Assembly (NCBI RefSeq): GCF_001507595.1
Contig: NZ_LQBQ01000036.1
Coordinates: 153,505-217,504 of the forward strand
Source of the DNA: Ruegeria marisrubri
Lineage (GTDB): Bacteria; Pseudomonadota; Alphaproteobacteria; Rhodobacterales; Rhodobacteraceae
Reading direction: 5' to 3'
Length of the DNA: 64,000 nucleotides
Under the pieces are notes generated by a model. The model had not been told where the DNA came from, searched no databases, and saw only the letters and a program-made list of their open reading frames with translations. The translations under genes were made by a program, and so were the position numbers. Shown here piece after piece: positions 8,720 through 17,113 of the stretch. Within the stretch, counting starts at the first letter, position 1. Each line of letters begins with the position of its first letter.

Positions 8720-8767
8720 TTTTGCTGTCCATTTCCCGTTAGGGAAAACCGAATACAGGAGGACGCA

Positions 8768-11700
8768 ATGGGAATCCGCTTTTTCTCGGACAGGAACCGG
8801 CCCGTTCACATGGGGCGCTATCCGCTGGAACGGCTCGTACGCCGGGGCGGGACACCCGACCTGTCGGCGGTTCCGCCGATGCCGGTGCTGAGTTTCCACC
8901 GGCCGGAAAAACCCGACAGCATCGTCAACGCGATGGGCGAGTTCCAGGCGATGATGGACGCGATCCGCGACGGGTTCGTCAACCCGGCCATGGCGGAAAT
9001 CCCCTCGGACCCCGTGGAACGGGCCAACCATCTGAAAGCCTTCGGCTATTTTAACGACGCCTCGATGATGGGATGCGGCCCGCTGCCGCGCGACGCGCTG
9101 CTGGCCGAGCCGCGCCGCAACCCCGATATCGACCGGCTGGCCCACGCGCTCAGGACGCGCCAGACCAAGACGCTGGCCTCGGGCATCGACGTGATCATGG
9201 CCGATCTCAAGGAAAGCATGGAGGCCGCGCCCACCGGCATCGACAGCCACCGCCACGCCATCCTGTTCCTCTACGAGCACAACCGCGACCCCGAGCCGGA
9301 CGAGCCGGGGGCCGAGTGGATCATGGACGCGCAGGACCATCGCGCCTGCCTGCTGGCGACCGAGAACGCGGTGGTGATCGCCAATTACATCCGGCTTCTG
9401 GGCTTCGATGCGCGGGCGCACACGGTTACGTCCACGGACGTTGACCTTGGCAAGCTGGCGGTGGCGGCGGGGCTGGTCTCGGCCGAGGACGGCCGTCTGG
9501 TCGCGCCGTGGCTGGGCGAACGCTTCGGGCTGGCCGCCGTGACCACCGAGATGGAGATCGCGCATGACCGGCCGCTGGTGCCGATGTCCCGCCAGCCGTG
9601 GTTCAAGACACAAGGCCCGGCCTGGTGGCTGGGCGCGGGCTTTGCCAAGAATGCCCTGAACCGCGATCCCTACGCCAGGCGCCGCTACATGGACGGGGCG
9701 CACCCGTTCGAACGCCTCAGGCGAGTCGAGGAGCCCACCACCTATATCGACGAGGCCAACGTGGCGCGGGTGCCGAAACGCGCCGACATGTTCGCGCGCG
9801 CGCAGTTCGGCGACATGGGTAAGGCCCTGCAGGACGGGGCCAAGGGCGGCCACTATGCCCGCAAGGCCGCACCCAGCTTTGCCCAACGCCGCGCGCTGGG
9901 GGCGTTCGTCCTGCTTCAGGACGGCGACAGCGCCGAGGTCGCAAAACCCACCGATGCCGAGCGCAACGCGGCGAACATCAAGGCCGCCAGCTATTTCCTC
10001 GGCGTCGACGCCGTGGGCCTCAGCCGGTGCCCCGAGTGGGCGTGGTATTCCCACGACGCCACCGGCGAGGAAATCGTGCCGCCCCATGATCAGGCCGTCA
10101 GCATGATCATCGACCAGGGCTACGAGACGATGGAGGGCGCCTCGGGCGATGACTGGATCAGCGTCGCCCAGTCGATGCGCGCCTATCTGCGGTTCTCGCT
10201 GCTGGGCGGGGTGATCGCCCAGCAGATCCGCAACCTGGGCTACAAGGCCAAGGCCCACACCGTGATGGATGGCGAAGTGCTGCAGCCGCCGCTTCTGCTC
10301 TTGTCGGGGCTGGGCGAGGTCAGCCGCATCGGCGAGGTGATCCTGAACCCCTACCTCGGCCCGCGCCTCAAGTCGGGCGTCGTGACGACCGACATGCCGA
10401 TGGCCCATGACAAGCCCATCGACTTTGGCCTGCAGCGGTTCTGCGAGAGCTGCAACAAATGCGCCCGCGAATGCCCCTCGGGGGCGATCACCGCCGGGCC
10501 CAAGCTGATGTTCAACGGCTACGAGATCTGGAAATCCGACAGCCAGAAATGCGCCACCTACCGGATCACCACGCCCGGCGGCGCGATGTGCGGGCGCTGC
10601 ATGAAGACCTGCCCGTGGAACCTCGAAGGCATCTTCGCCGAACGCCCCTTCCGCTGGGCCGCGATGACCATCCCCTCTGCCGCGCCCGCGCTGGCACGGC
10701 TGGACGACGCGGTGGGCAATGGCGGGCTGAACGACACCAAGAAATGGTGGTGGGATATCGAGCTTCAGCCCGACGGCGCCTATCGCCCCACGAAACACCC
10801 GCTGAACCGGCGCGATCTGCAAAGGGATCTGGACCTGAAATACGAGGACCAGACCCTGGCCGTCTATCCCGCCCCGCTGGCCCCGCATCCCTGGCCCTAT
10901 CCCTTCGCGATGGATCGCGAGGCGGGGATCGCCGCCTACCAGGCGATGGTCGGCGCCGAGGAATACAAGGCCCGTCTGGCCGCCGGGGACATGTCGGTGG
11001 TGCATCGCTACACGATTGCCGGCGACGCTCCGGTCATGCGGGTCGAGGTGACGAAGGTCGAGAAGATGACGCCGGATGTCAGCAAATACGAATTCTCGGC
11101 GCTGGATGGCGCGCCCCTGCCGGAATGGACGGCGGGCGCGCATCTGGACGTGCTGGTGGCGCCCGAGTTCCTGCGCCAGTATTCCATGTCGGGCGACCCG
11201 GCGGACCGGTCGAAATACCAGATCGGCGTGCTGCGTGAGGTTCAGGGCCGCGGCGGCTCGGTTCTGCTGCACCGGATCTTTCACGAGGGGCGCAAGGTCT
11301 TCATCTCGAAGCCCATCAACCATTTCGAGCTGGATGAAACCGCCACCCGGACCTTTCTTATGGGCGGCGGCATCGGGATCACCCCGATGATCGCCTTCGC
11401 CCATCGGCTGCACGCGCTGGGCGCCGAGTTCGAGCTGCACTACTCGGCCAGCACGCGGACCGGTGCCGGTTATCTGGACGACCTCGCCAACATGCCCTGG
11501 GCCGACCGGGTGCATTACCACTTTTCCGACGAGGGAACGCGGGCGGATCTGGATGCGATCCTGTCGGGATATCAGCCGGGCTGGCACGTCTATACCTGCG
11601 GGCCCGACCGCTACATGGAGGGCGTCATCCAGGCGGCCGAGCGGCAGGGCTTCCCCGAAGAGGCGCGGCACCTGGAGTATTTCTCGGTCCCCGAGCAGCC

Positions 11701-11980
11701 GGACTACGAGAATCACCCCTTCGTTCTGAAACTGGCGCGCTCGGGGCGCGAGTTGGTCGTGCCGGCGGACAAGGACGCGGCGCAGGTGCTGAACGAGGCG
11801 GGGATCCACGTGGACGTCAAATGCGCCGACGGCATCTGCGGGGTATGCAAATGCGGCCTCGTCTCGGGCGAGGTCGAACATCGCGACTTCGTTCTGTCCA
11901 ACAAACAGCGCGACTCCGCGATCATCCTGTGCCAGAGCCGCGCGGCAAAGCCGGACGGTGTCATCGAGATCGACATGTAA
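8768..11980 (+). CDS. Self-sufficient catabolic reductive dehalogenase fused to ferredoxin reductase and 2Fe-2S ferredoxin
   Basis: A 1070-residue protein; the start at 8768 follows AGGAGG at 8757-8762. About residues 1-350 resemble a vestigial copy, and 350-550 the working copy, of the corrinoid-binding fold of NpRdhA. Tyr-427 (CPEWAWYSHD) sits almost exactly where NpRdhA has catalytic Tyr-426; Lys-493 or Lys-495 may match its Lys-488. Two 4Fe-4S clusters are marked by Cys-559/562/565/569 and Cys-595/608/611/615. About residues 750-960 are an FMN/NAD(P)H reductase (RQYSM at 803, GGGIGITPM at 866). A plant-type 2Fe-2S domain follows (Cys-1019/1024/1027 and Cys-1055). There is no Tat signal, so it is cytoplasmic. 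The layout matches BhbA-type enzymes that remove halogen from phenolic acids using NAD(P)H. The halogenated substrate is unknown. Confidence 0.93.
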   Translation: MGIRFFSDRNRPVHMGRYPLERLVRRGGTPDLSAVPPMPVLSFHRPEKPDSIVNAMGEFQAMMDAIRDGFVNPAMAEIPSDPVERANHLKAFGYFNDASMMGCGPLPRDALLAEPRRNPDIDRLAHALRTRQTKTLASGIDVIMADLKESMEAAPTGIDSHRHAILFLYEHNRDPEPDEPGAEWIMDAQDHRACLLATENAVVIANYIRLLGFDARAHTVTSTDVDLGKLAVAAGLVSAEDGRLVAPWLGERFGLAAVTTEMEIAHDRPLVPMSRQPWFKTQGPAWWLGAGFAKNALNRDPYARRRYMDGAHPFERLRRVEEPTTYIDEANVARVPKRADMFARAQFGDMGKALQDGAKGGHYARKAAPSFAQRRALGAFVLLQDGDSAEVAKPTDAERNAANIKAASYFLGVDAVGLSRCPEWAWYSHDATGEEIVPPHDQAVSMIIDQGYETMEGASGDDWISVAQSMRAYLRFSLLGGVIAQQIRNLGYKAKAHTVMDGEVLQPPLLLLSGLGEVSRIGEVILNPYLGPRLKSGVVTTDMPMAHDKPIDFGLQRFCESCNKCARECPSGAITAGPKLMFNGYEIWKSDSQKCATYRITTPGGAMCGRCMKTCPWNLEGIFAERPFRWAAMTIPSAAPALARLDDAVGNGGLNDTKKWWWDIELQPDGAYRPTKHPLNRRDLQRDLDLKYEDQTLAVYPAPLAPHPWPYPFAMDREAGIAAYQAMVGAEEYKARLAAGDMSVVHRYTIAGDAPVMRVEVTKVEKMTPDVSKYEFSALDGAPLPEWTAGAHLDVLVAPEFLRQYSMSGDPADRSKYQIGVLREVQGRGGSVLLHRIFHEGRKVFISKPINHFELDETATRTFLMGGGIGITPMIAFAHRLHALGAEFELHYSASTRTGAGYLDDLANMPWADRVHYHFSDEGTRADLDAILSGYQPGWHVYTCGPDRYMEGVIQAAERQGFPEEARHLEYFSVPEQPDYENHPFVLKLARSGRELVVPADKDAAQVLNEAGIHVDVKCADGICGVCKCGLVSGEVEHRDFVLSNKQRDSAIILCQSRAAKPDGVIEIDM

Positions 11981-12128
11981 CGGCCCGTGGCCCGCAAGGC
12001 GGACGGCCTGAAAGCGACGCGAAGGTAGGGAAAAAACAGTCGTTCATGTCATGGACGCGGCGAAAATGCTGCTCTAACGTCCCCCTCGAACCCCAGTGAC
12101 CCCTGACCAACAGGTGCGAGGTATATTC

Positions 12129-12995
12129 ATGGACTACCACAGCCCCGCCAGTTTCGCCGAGGCCTCGGCGCTGGCCGCAAACGCGACGGGCATTACCCGT
12201 TTCCTTGCCGGCGGGACCGATGTTCTGGTGCAGATGCGCGCCGATATCGTCACGCCGGACACGCTGATCGACATCAAGAAGATCGACGGCGTGCGCGACA
12301 TCACCCGCAATGACGACGGCAGCTGGACCATCGGCGTGGCCGTCACCGGCGCGGAGATGAGCGAACACCCCGAGCTTGGCCGCGACTGGCCGGGCGTGGT
12401 CGAGGCGATGGACCTGATCGGTTCGACCCAGGTGCAGGGCCGCGCCACGCTGACCGGCAACCTGTGCAACGCTTCGCCCGCCGCCGACTCGGTTCCGGCG
12501 ATGGTCGCCGCGGGCGTGACGGTGACGGTCACCGGCCCGAATGGCGACCGCGAGGTGCCGGTTGAGCAGATCCCGACCGCACCGGGCCGCACCTCGCTGG
12601 CCAAGGGCGAGCTGATCTCGGCCCTGCACATCCCCGCGCGGGGCGAGAATGGTGGCGACGCCTATCTGCGCTTCATTCCGCGCACCGAGATGGACATCGC
12701 CGTCGTCGGTTGCGGCGTGAACCTGCGCATCGATGGGGATACGATCACCGAGGCCCGCGTGTCGCTGGGCGCGGTGGCGCCGACCGTTCTGCTGGTCGAG
12801 GATTGCGCCAGGGCCATCATCGGCACCAAGCTGGACGAGGCCGCGCTTGAGGCGCTGGCGGCGGCGGCATCGGCCGCCTGCAACCCGATCAACGACAAGC
12901 GCGGCACCATCGAGTTCCGGACCGAGGTCGCGGGTGTCCTCGCGAAACGGGCGGCCCGGATCGCCTATGCCCGCGCAAAGGGAGAAAAGGCATGA
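12129..12995 (+). CDS. Molybdenum hydroxylase FAD subunit (CoxM/xanthine dehydrogenase medium chain)
   Basis: A 288-residue FAD-binding subunit, the normal size. The start at 12129 gives the usual opening MDYHSPASFAEA. FAD motifs are RFLAGGTDVLVQMR and TLTGNLCNASPAADSVPAM. There is no extra 4Fe-4S loop such as 4-hydroxybenzoyl-CoA reductase carries, so that enzyme is unlikely. It passes electrons from the 2Fe-2S subunit to an acceptor. It overlaps the next gene by 4 bp and starts about 150 bp after the reductive dehalogenase stop on the same strand. Confidence 0.92.
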   Translation: MDYHSPASFAEASALAANATGITRFLAGGTDVLVQMRADIVTPDTLIDIKKIDGVRDITRNDDGSWTIGVAVTGAEMSEHPELGRDWPGVVEAMDLIGSTQVQGRATLTGNLCNASPAADSVPAMVAAGVTVTVTGPNGDREVPVEQIPTAPGRTSLAKGELISALHIPARGENGGDAYLRFIPRTEMDIAVVGCGVNLRIDGDTITEARVSLGAVAPTVLLVEDCARAIIGTKLDEAALEALAAAASAACNPINDKRGTIEFRTEVAGVLAKRAARIAYARAKGEKA

Positions 12996-13471
12996 GCAAG
13001 ATCCACGTAACCACCACCGTGAACGGTGACGAGGTCGATTTCCTGTGCGACCCGCGCGAGACCCTGCTGGACTGCTTGCGCGACAGGCTGAACCTGACCG
13101 GCGCCAAGGAAGGCTGCGGCACCGGCGACTGCGGCGCCTGCTCGGTGACGCTGGACGGGCGGCTGGTCTGCTCGTGCCTCGTTCTGGGGGTCGAGGCCGA
13201 AGGCAAGGAAATCGGCACGGTCGAGGGGATCGCGGATGGCGACGTCCTGCACCCGTTGCAGAAGAAGTTCATCGAATACGCCGCCCTGCAATGCGGCGTC
13301 TGCACGCCGGGCATCCTGGTGGCGGCCAAGGCGCTGCTGGAAAAGAACCCGGACCCGACCGAGGAAGAGGTCCGTTACTGGCTGGCCGGCAATCTCTGCC
13401 GCTGCACTGGCTATGACAAGATCATCCGCGCCGTGATGGACACGGCCGCCGAACTGAGGGAGGCCGTCTGA
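12992..13471 (+). CDS. Molybdenum hydroxylase 2Fe-2S subunit (CoxS-like)
   Basis: A 159-residue small subunit with both expected clusters: a plant-type set at Cys-42/47/50/62 (GCGTGDCGAC) and a second, all-helical set at Cys-101/104/136/138 (QCGVCTPG and NLCRCTGY). It relays electrons from the molybdenum centre to FAD. It is coupled to both neighbours (ATGA before it, and its stop overlaps the next start), so the three chains are almost certainly made together as one complex. Confidence 0.95.
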   Translation: MSKIHVTTTVNGDEVDFLCDPRETLLDCLRDRLNLTGAKEGCGTGDCGACSVTLDGRLVCSCLVLGVEAEGKEIGTVEGIADGDVLHPLQKKFIEYAALQCGVCTPGILVAAKALLEKNPDPTEEEVRYWLAGNLCRCTGYDKIIRAVMDTAAELREAV

Positions 13472-15729
13472 TGGCGCTCGACGACCGCAAGACCGATTTC
13501 AAATTCGTAGGCACCCGCCCCGACCGCCCGGACGGGCTGGACAAGGTCACCGGCCGCGCCAAGTTCGGCGCCGACATGTATGCGCCGGGGATGCTGCATG
13601 GCGCGATCCTGCGCTCGCCCCACGCCCATGCGCGGATCGTGAAGATCGACACTTCCAAGGCCGAGGCGCTCAAGGACGTCAAGGCCGTGGTCACCCGCGC
13701 CGATTTCTCGGACGAGGTGGAGTTCAAGCCGGGGCTCGAGGGCGAGTTCTGGAACGTGCTGGAAAACGTCATGGCGGGCGAAAAGGCGCTCTATGACGGG
13801 CACGCGGTGGCGGCCGTGGCCGCGACCTCGGCGCTGGCGGCGCGCGACGCGCTGAAACTGATCGAGGTGGAATACGAGGTGCTGCCCCACGTCACCGACG
13901 TGGACAAGGCGATGGAGCCCGATGCGCCGGTGATCCGCGAGGGTGCGGCCGATTACTCGGTGCCCGAGGGGATGCACCCCAACGTGGTGCGCTACCACGA
14001 AAGCGGCCACGGCGATGTCGAGGCCGGTTTCGCTGAGGCCGACCTAGTGATCGAGGACCATTTCGACACAGAGGCCACCCATCAGGGCTATATCGAGCCG
14101 CACGCCTGCCTTGCGATGCTGGGCAATGACGGCAAGGGCGAACTGTGGTGCTGCACCCAGGGGCACTGGATCGTGCAAAAGACCTGCGCGGCGCTCTTGG
14201 GCATCGAGACCTCGCAACTGCGCGTCACCGCCTCCGAGATCGGCGGCGGCTTCGGCGGCAAGACCACCGTCTTCATCGAACCCGTCGCGCTGGCCCTGTC
14301 ACGCAAGGCGAACCGTCCGGTGAAACTGGTGATGAGCCGCTCCGAGGTGTTCCGGGCCACCGGGCCGACGGCCTCGGCCTCGATGGACGTCAAGATCGGC
14401 ATGAAGAAGGACGGCACCATAACCGCCGCGCAGGGCGTGTTCCGGCTGCAGGGCGGGGCCTTTCCCGGCGCGCCGGGGGATTTCACCGCCATGTGCGCCT
14501 TTGCCCCCTACAACCTGACCAATGTCCGGCAGGTGGGCTATGACGTGATGACCAACCGCCCGAAACAGGCCGCCTATCGCGCGCCGGGCGCGCCGATGGG
14601 GGCATTCGCCGTGGAATCGGTCATCGACGAGCTGTGCAACCAGCTGGGCCTGGACCCGATCGACGTGCGCCTCAAGAACGCCGCGCGCGAGGGCACCAAG
14701 GCCAGCTATGGCCCGCGCTACCCGCGGATCGGACTGGTCGAGACGCTCGAGGCCGCCAAGGCGCATCCCCACTACTCGGCCCCGCTGAAACCGGGGCAGG
14801 GGCGCGGCATCTCCTGCGGGTTCTGGTTCAACCACGGCGGCGAAACCTCGGTGTCGCTGGCGCTGAGCGAGGACGGCTCGGCGCAGGTCATGGTCGGCAC
14901 CCCGGATATCGGCGGCTCGCGCGCGTCGATGGCGCTGATGGCGGCCGAGGTTCTGGGCATCCCGTACGAAAACATCCGCGTGACCGTCGCCGACACCGCC
15001 ACGCTGGGCTACAACGACGTCAGCCATGGCTCGCGCGTGACCTATGCCAGCGGATTGGCCACGATCAAGGCCGCCCAAAATGCGGTCGAGAAACTGTGCG
15101 AGCGCGCGGCGGCCAAGTGGGGCATCCCGGTCGATGCGGTGAAATGGGAAAACGGCTGCGCGGTGCCTTCGGGGCCCAACGCGGGCGATTTCGACCCGCT
15201 GCCGATTGCCGAGATCACCGCCGACATGGGGCGCACGGGCGGCCCGATCTCGGGCCATTTCGAGGCGACGCCCGAAGGCGCGGGCGTGTCCTTTGGCACC
15301 CATATCGTCGATGCCGAGGTCGACCGGGAAACCGGCAAGACCACCATCACCCGCTACACCGTCATCCAGGACGCGGGCAAGGCGATCCACCCCACCTATG
15401 TCGAGGGCCAGTTCCAGGGCGGCGCGGCCCAGGGCATCGGCTGGGCGCTGAACGAGGAATACATCTATGGCGAGGATGGCCGGCTGCAGAACGCGGTGTT
15501 CCTCGACTACCGCATTCCCGTCGCCAGCGACCTGCCAATGATCGACACGGTGATCGTCGAGGTGCCCAATCCGGGCCACCCCTTCGGCGTGCGCGGCGTG
15601 GGCGAAACCGGCATCGTGCCACCGCTGGCCGCGATCGCCAACGCCGTCTCGAACGCGGCGGGCGTGCGGATGCGCCAGCTGCCCATGTCGCCGCCGCGCG
15701 TGCTGGCGGCGCTGAAGGGCGATGGTTGA
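13471..15729 (+). CDS. Molybdenum hydroxylase catalytic subunit (molybdopterin-binding)
   Basis: A 752-residue large subunit. Molybdopterin-binding landmarks are EIGGGFGGKT, QAAYRAPGAPMGAFAVES and GVRGVGETGIVPPLA, where Glu-712 is the conserved general base of the xanthine oxidase family. The active-site loop is not the Ser-Cys loop of form I CO dehydrogenase. The enzyme should hydroxylate an N-heterocycle, aldehyde or aromatic compound with water as oxygen source. The substrate is unknown; proximity to the reductive dehalogenase hints at an aromatic intermediate (inference). No signal peptide is seen, so it is cytoplasmic. Confidence 0.92.
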   Translation: MALDDRKTDFKFVGTRPDRPDGLDKVTGRAKFGADMYAPGMLHGAILRSPHAHARIVKIDTSKAEALKDVKAVVTRADFSDEVEFKPGLEGEFWNVLENVMAGEKALYDGHAVAAVAATSALAARDALKLIEVEYEVLPHVTDVDKAMEPDAPVIREGAADYSVPEGMHPNVVRYHESGHGDVEAGFAEADLVIEDHFDTEATHQGYIEPHACLAMLGNDGKGELWCCTQGHWIVQKTCAALLGIETSQLRVTASEIGGGFGGKTTVFIEPVALALSRKANRPVKLVMSRSEVFRATGPTASASMDVKIGMKKDGTITAAQGVFRLQGGAFPGAPGDFTAMCAFAPYNLTNVRQVGYDVMTNRPKQAAYRAPGAPMGAFAVESVIDELCNQLGLDPIDVRLKNAAREGTKASYGPRYPRIGLVETLEAAKAHPHYSAPLKPGQGRGISCGFWFNHGGETSVSLALSEDGSAQVMVGTPDIGGSRASMALMAAEVLGIPYENIRVTVADTATLGYNDVSHGSRVTYASGLATIKAAQNAVEKLCERAAAKWGIPVDAVKWENGCAVPSGPNAGDFDPLPIAEITADMGRTGGPISGHFEATPEGAGVSFGTHIVDAEVDRETGKTTITRYTVIQDAGKAIHPTYVEGQFQGGAAQGIGWALNEEYIYGEDGRLQNAVFLDYRIPVASDLPMIDTVIVEVPNPGHPFGVRGVGETGIVPPLAAIANAVSNAAGVRMRQLPMSPPRVLAALKGDG

Positions 15730-15967
15730 GGTCCATCTCTGGTCCGGCCTCCGGTCACTGACCGGGGGCCGCGAGGTGGTGGAGGTCGAGGCCTCCAACA
15801 CCGGCGAGCTGCTGCGCGAGCTTGTCCGCGCCTATCCCCAGCTCGAAGGCCCGATCCAGGCCGGCGTGTCGGTGGCGATCGACGGCCGCATCATCGCCAG
15901 CGGCCTGACCGAGCCGATTCCCGAGGGCAGCGAAGTCTACCTGATGCAGCGGTTGAGGGGTGGGTAG
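15722..15967 (+). CDS. MoaD/ThiS-family ubiquitin-like protein ending in Gly-Gly
   Basis: An 81-residue beta-grasp protein that overlaps the molybdenum hydroxylase gene by 8 bp. It ends QRLRGG, the exposed Gly-Gly that is adenylated and thiocarboxylated in MoaD, ThiS and related sulfur carriers. Its placement as fourth gene of the operon, without moaE or moeB nearby, suggests a dedicated sulfur carrier for maturing this enzyme's cofactor, or a protein modifier. Which of these is not decided by the sequence. Confidence 0.8.
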   Translation: MVEVHLWSGLRSLTGGREVVEVEASNTGELLRELVRAYPQLEGPIQAGVSVAIDGRIIASGLTEPIPEGSEVYLMQRLRGG

Positions 15968-16052
15968 GTCGGGCAAATCCGGTGGAACCTGCGCTGGCCC
16001 AAGGCTAACGTATCATCATGAAAGATGGTGCGAAACACCGTGCCGTTAACGG

Positions 16053-16087
16053 CCTCTTGTCAGAGAAGATTTGCCTCTGACAAGAGG
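16053..16087. terminator. Convergent-gene hairpin (13-bp perfect stem)
   Basis: CCTCTTGTCAGAG (16053-16065) pairs perfectly with CTCTGACAAGAGG (16075-16087) over a 9-nt loop. It lies between two converging genes, the MoaD-like gene ending 15967 and the lipoprotein gene ending 16106. There is no clear U run on either side, so a bidirectional stem-type terminator is the best reading. Confidence 0.6.
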
Positions 16088-16105
16088 GTCATCTGGATTT
16101 GATCC

Positions 16106-16486
16106 TTACCACTTCGATGTATTGCAGCTGATCGAGTTCCCGAACGAATTACAGTTTGTTGTATACATTTCAGGACCATTGCTGAAGTCGGACATCTGTT
16201 GGCCCATGTTGGCCAAAGCTTGTTGGGCTCCAGAGCGCATTTCTCCAGCCGTTTGCTTCATGCACATTGCAAAATGAGGTGTTCCGGGTTGGAAACCGAA
16301 CTCTTCACATTCTTGTGCGTAGAAGGCCATCTGGGTTTCCTCTGATGCTGTCGCGAACCAAGCCGGCGAACCAGGTAGCCCGGCAACTGTCTCGCCGTTG
16401 ACGCCTGTCGAGCAACCGGAAGTTAGAGCCGCAGTTCCTACAAGTGTAAGTACAGCCAAAGTTGATTTCATCTCGAGCTTTCTCAT
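16106..16486 (-). CDS. Small predicted lipoprotein, function unknown
   Basis: Up to 126 residues. A signal peptide with a lipobox (LTSGC, Cys near residue 25) predicts a lipid-anchored mature protein. The mature part has four Cys besides the lipidated one and the phrase QECEEFGFQPGTPHFAMCM, as in small secreted proteins of Rhodobacteraceae with no known role. Two in-frame starts are possible: Met at 16486 or Met at 16471; the second gives a more normal signal length. It stands alone between a convergent hairpin and a gene-free stretch. Confidence 0.75.
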   Translation of the reverse strand: MRKLEMKSTLAVLTLVGTAALTSGCSTGVNGETVAGLPGSPAWFATASEETQMAFYAQECEEFGFQPGTPHFAMCMKQTAGEMRSGAQQALANMGQQMSDFSNGPEMYTTNCNSFGNSISCNTSKW

Positions 16487-16794
16487 TTCACAGGGAGGTT
16501 GTTCCTCAGCGATCTACCCTTGGAAATGCTCAAACTCTTTTTTCTTCGCGTCATTATTTTTTGATTTTCTGTCATGTTGCGGTGAGCCGAATCCAAAAAA
16601 ACACGTCGAATCCATCCTATGACGCCCAATCTGTCTGCAGAAAAGTTTAGAAGCGGAATTGCTTCCTTAGTTATAGGAATATTGTTGAAGCTGGATCAGT
16701 CGCCGACAGGTCAGTGAAAGTCGACCTTTCAACGCCATCCTCGTGCAGAGAATCCGCGCCAATCGCACGCTGTTCGCTTTCATTTGTGGGAAGA
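16487..16794. other. Gene-free stretch
   Basis: About 308 bp, fairly A+T-rich, between the lipoprotein start and tRNA-Thr. It should hold the lipoprotein promoter. No convincing coding sequence or structured RNA was seen. Confidence 0.5.
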
Positions 16795-16869
<75 letters not shown>

Positions 16870-16952
16870 GCTGTGGGCGGGTGATTAGACTCAAACGAAA
16901 CGGGGTGCAAGGGCATCTGGACGGTTTTTTTCGCCTCCTGTAGAGAAAGATC

Positions 16953-17108
16953 ATGTCAGACAAAAATTCACCCAAAAAACACGGCAAATCCGGCGATGCG
17001 CGCGAGGATCGGCTCAAGGCCGCTCTCAAGGCAAATCTCGCGCGGCGCAAGGCTCAGGCCAAGGCGCGGGCGGGCTCGGACGGCAAGGCCGGTCAGGACA
17101 AGGGCTAG
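16953..17108 (+). CDS. Small basic protein upstream of murA
   Basis: A 51-residue open frame from ATG 16953 to TAG 17106-17108, ending 5 bp before murA. It is Lys/Ala/Arg-rich, starts [14 protein letters not shown], and carries the helical stretch [17 protein letters not shown]. The start is preceded by a weak purine-rich site (GAGAAAGA). A small gene at this spot before murA is common in this bacterial group. The function is unknown; co-transcription with murA is likely. Confidence 0.7.
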   Translation: MSDKNSPKKHGKSGDAREDRLKAALKANLARRKAQAKARAGSDGKAGQDKG

Positions 17109-17113
17109 AGCAG

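Noticed and set aside
8495..11881. An 1128-codon open frame on the reverse strand opposite the reductive dehalogenase
   Set aside because: Very long, but its composition is that of an antisense frame and no motif is recognisable, whereas the forward frame shows complete Cys and flavin motifs.
12992..15729. Form I carbon monoxide dehydrogenase
   Set aside because: The catalytic loop reads AYRAPGAP and lacks the Ser-Cys motif of CoxL form I; a general molybdenum hydroxylase is the safer call.
14299..15801. A 500-codon reverse open frame opposite the molybdenum hydroxylase large subunit
   Set aside because: Shadow frame; the forward strand has a complete molybdopterin-binding protein.
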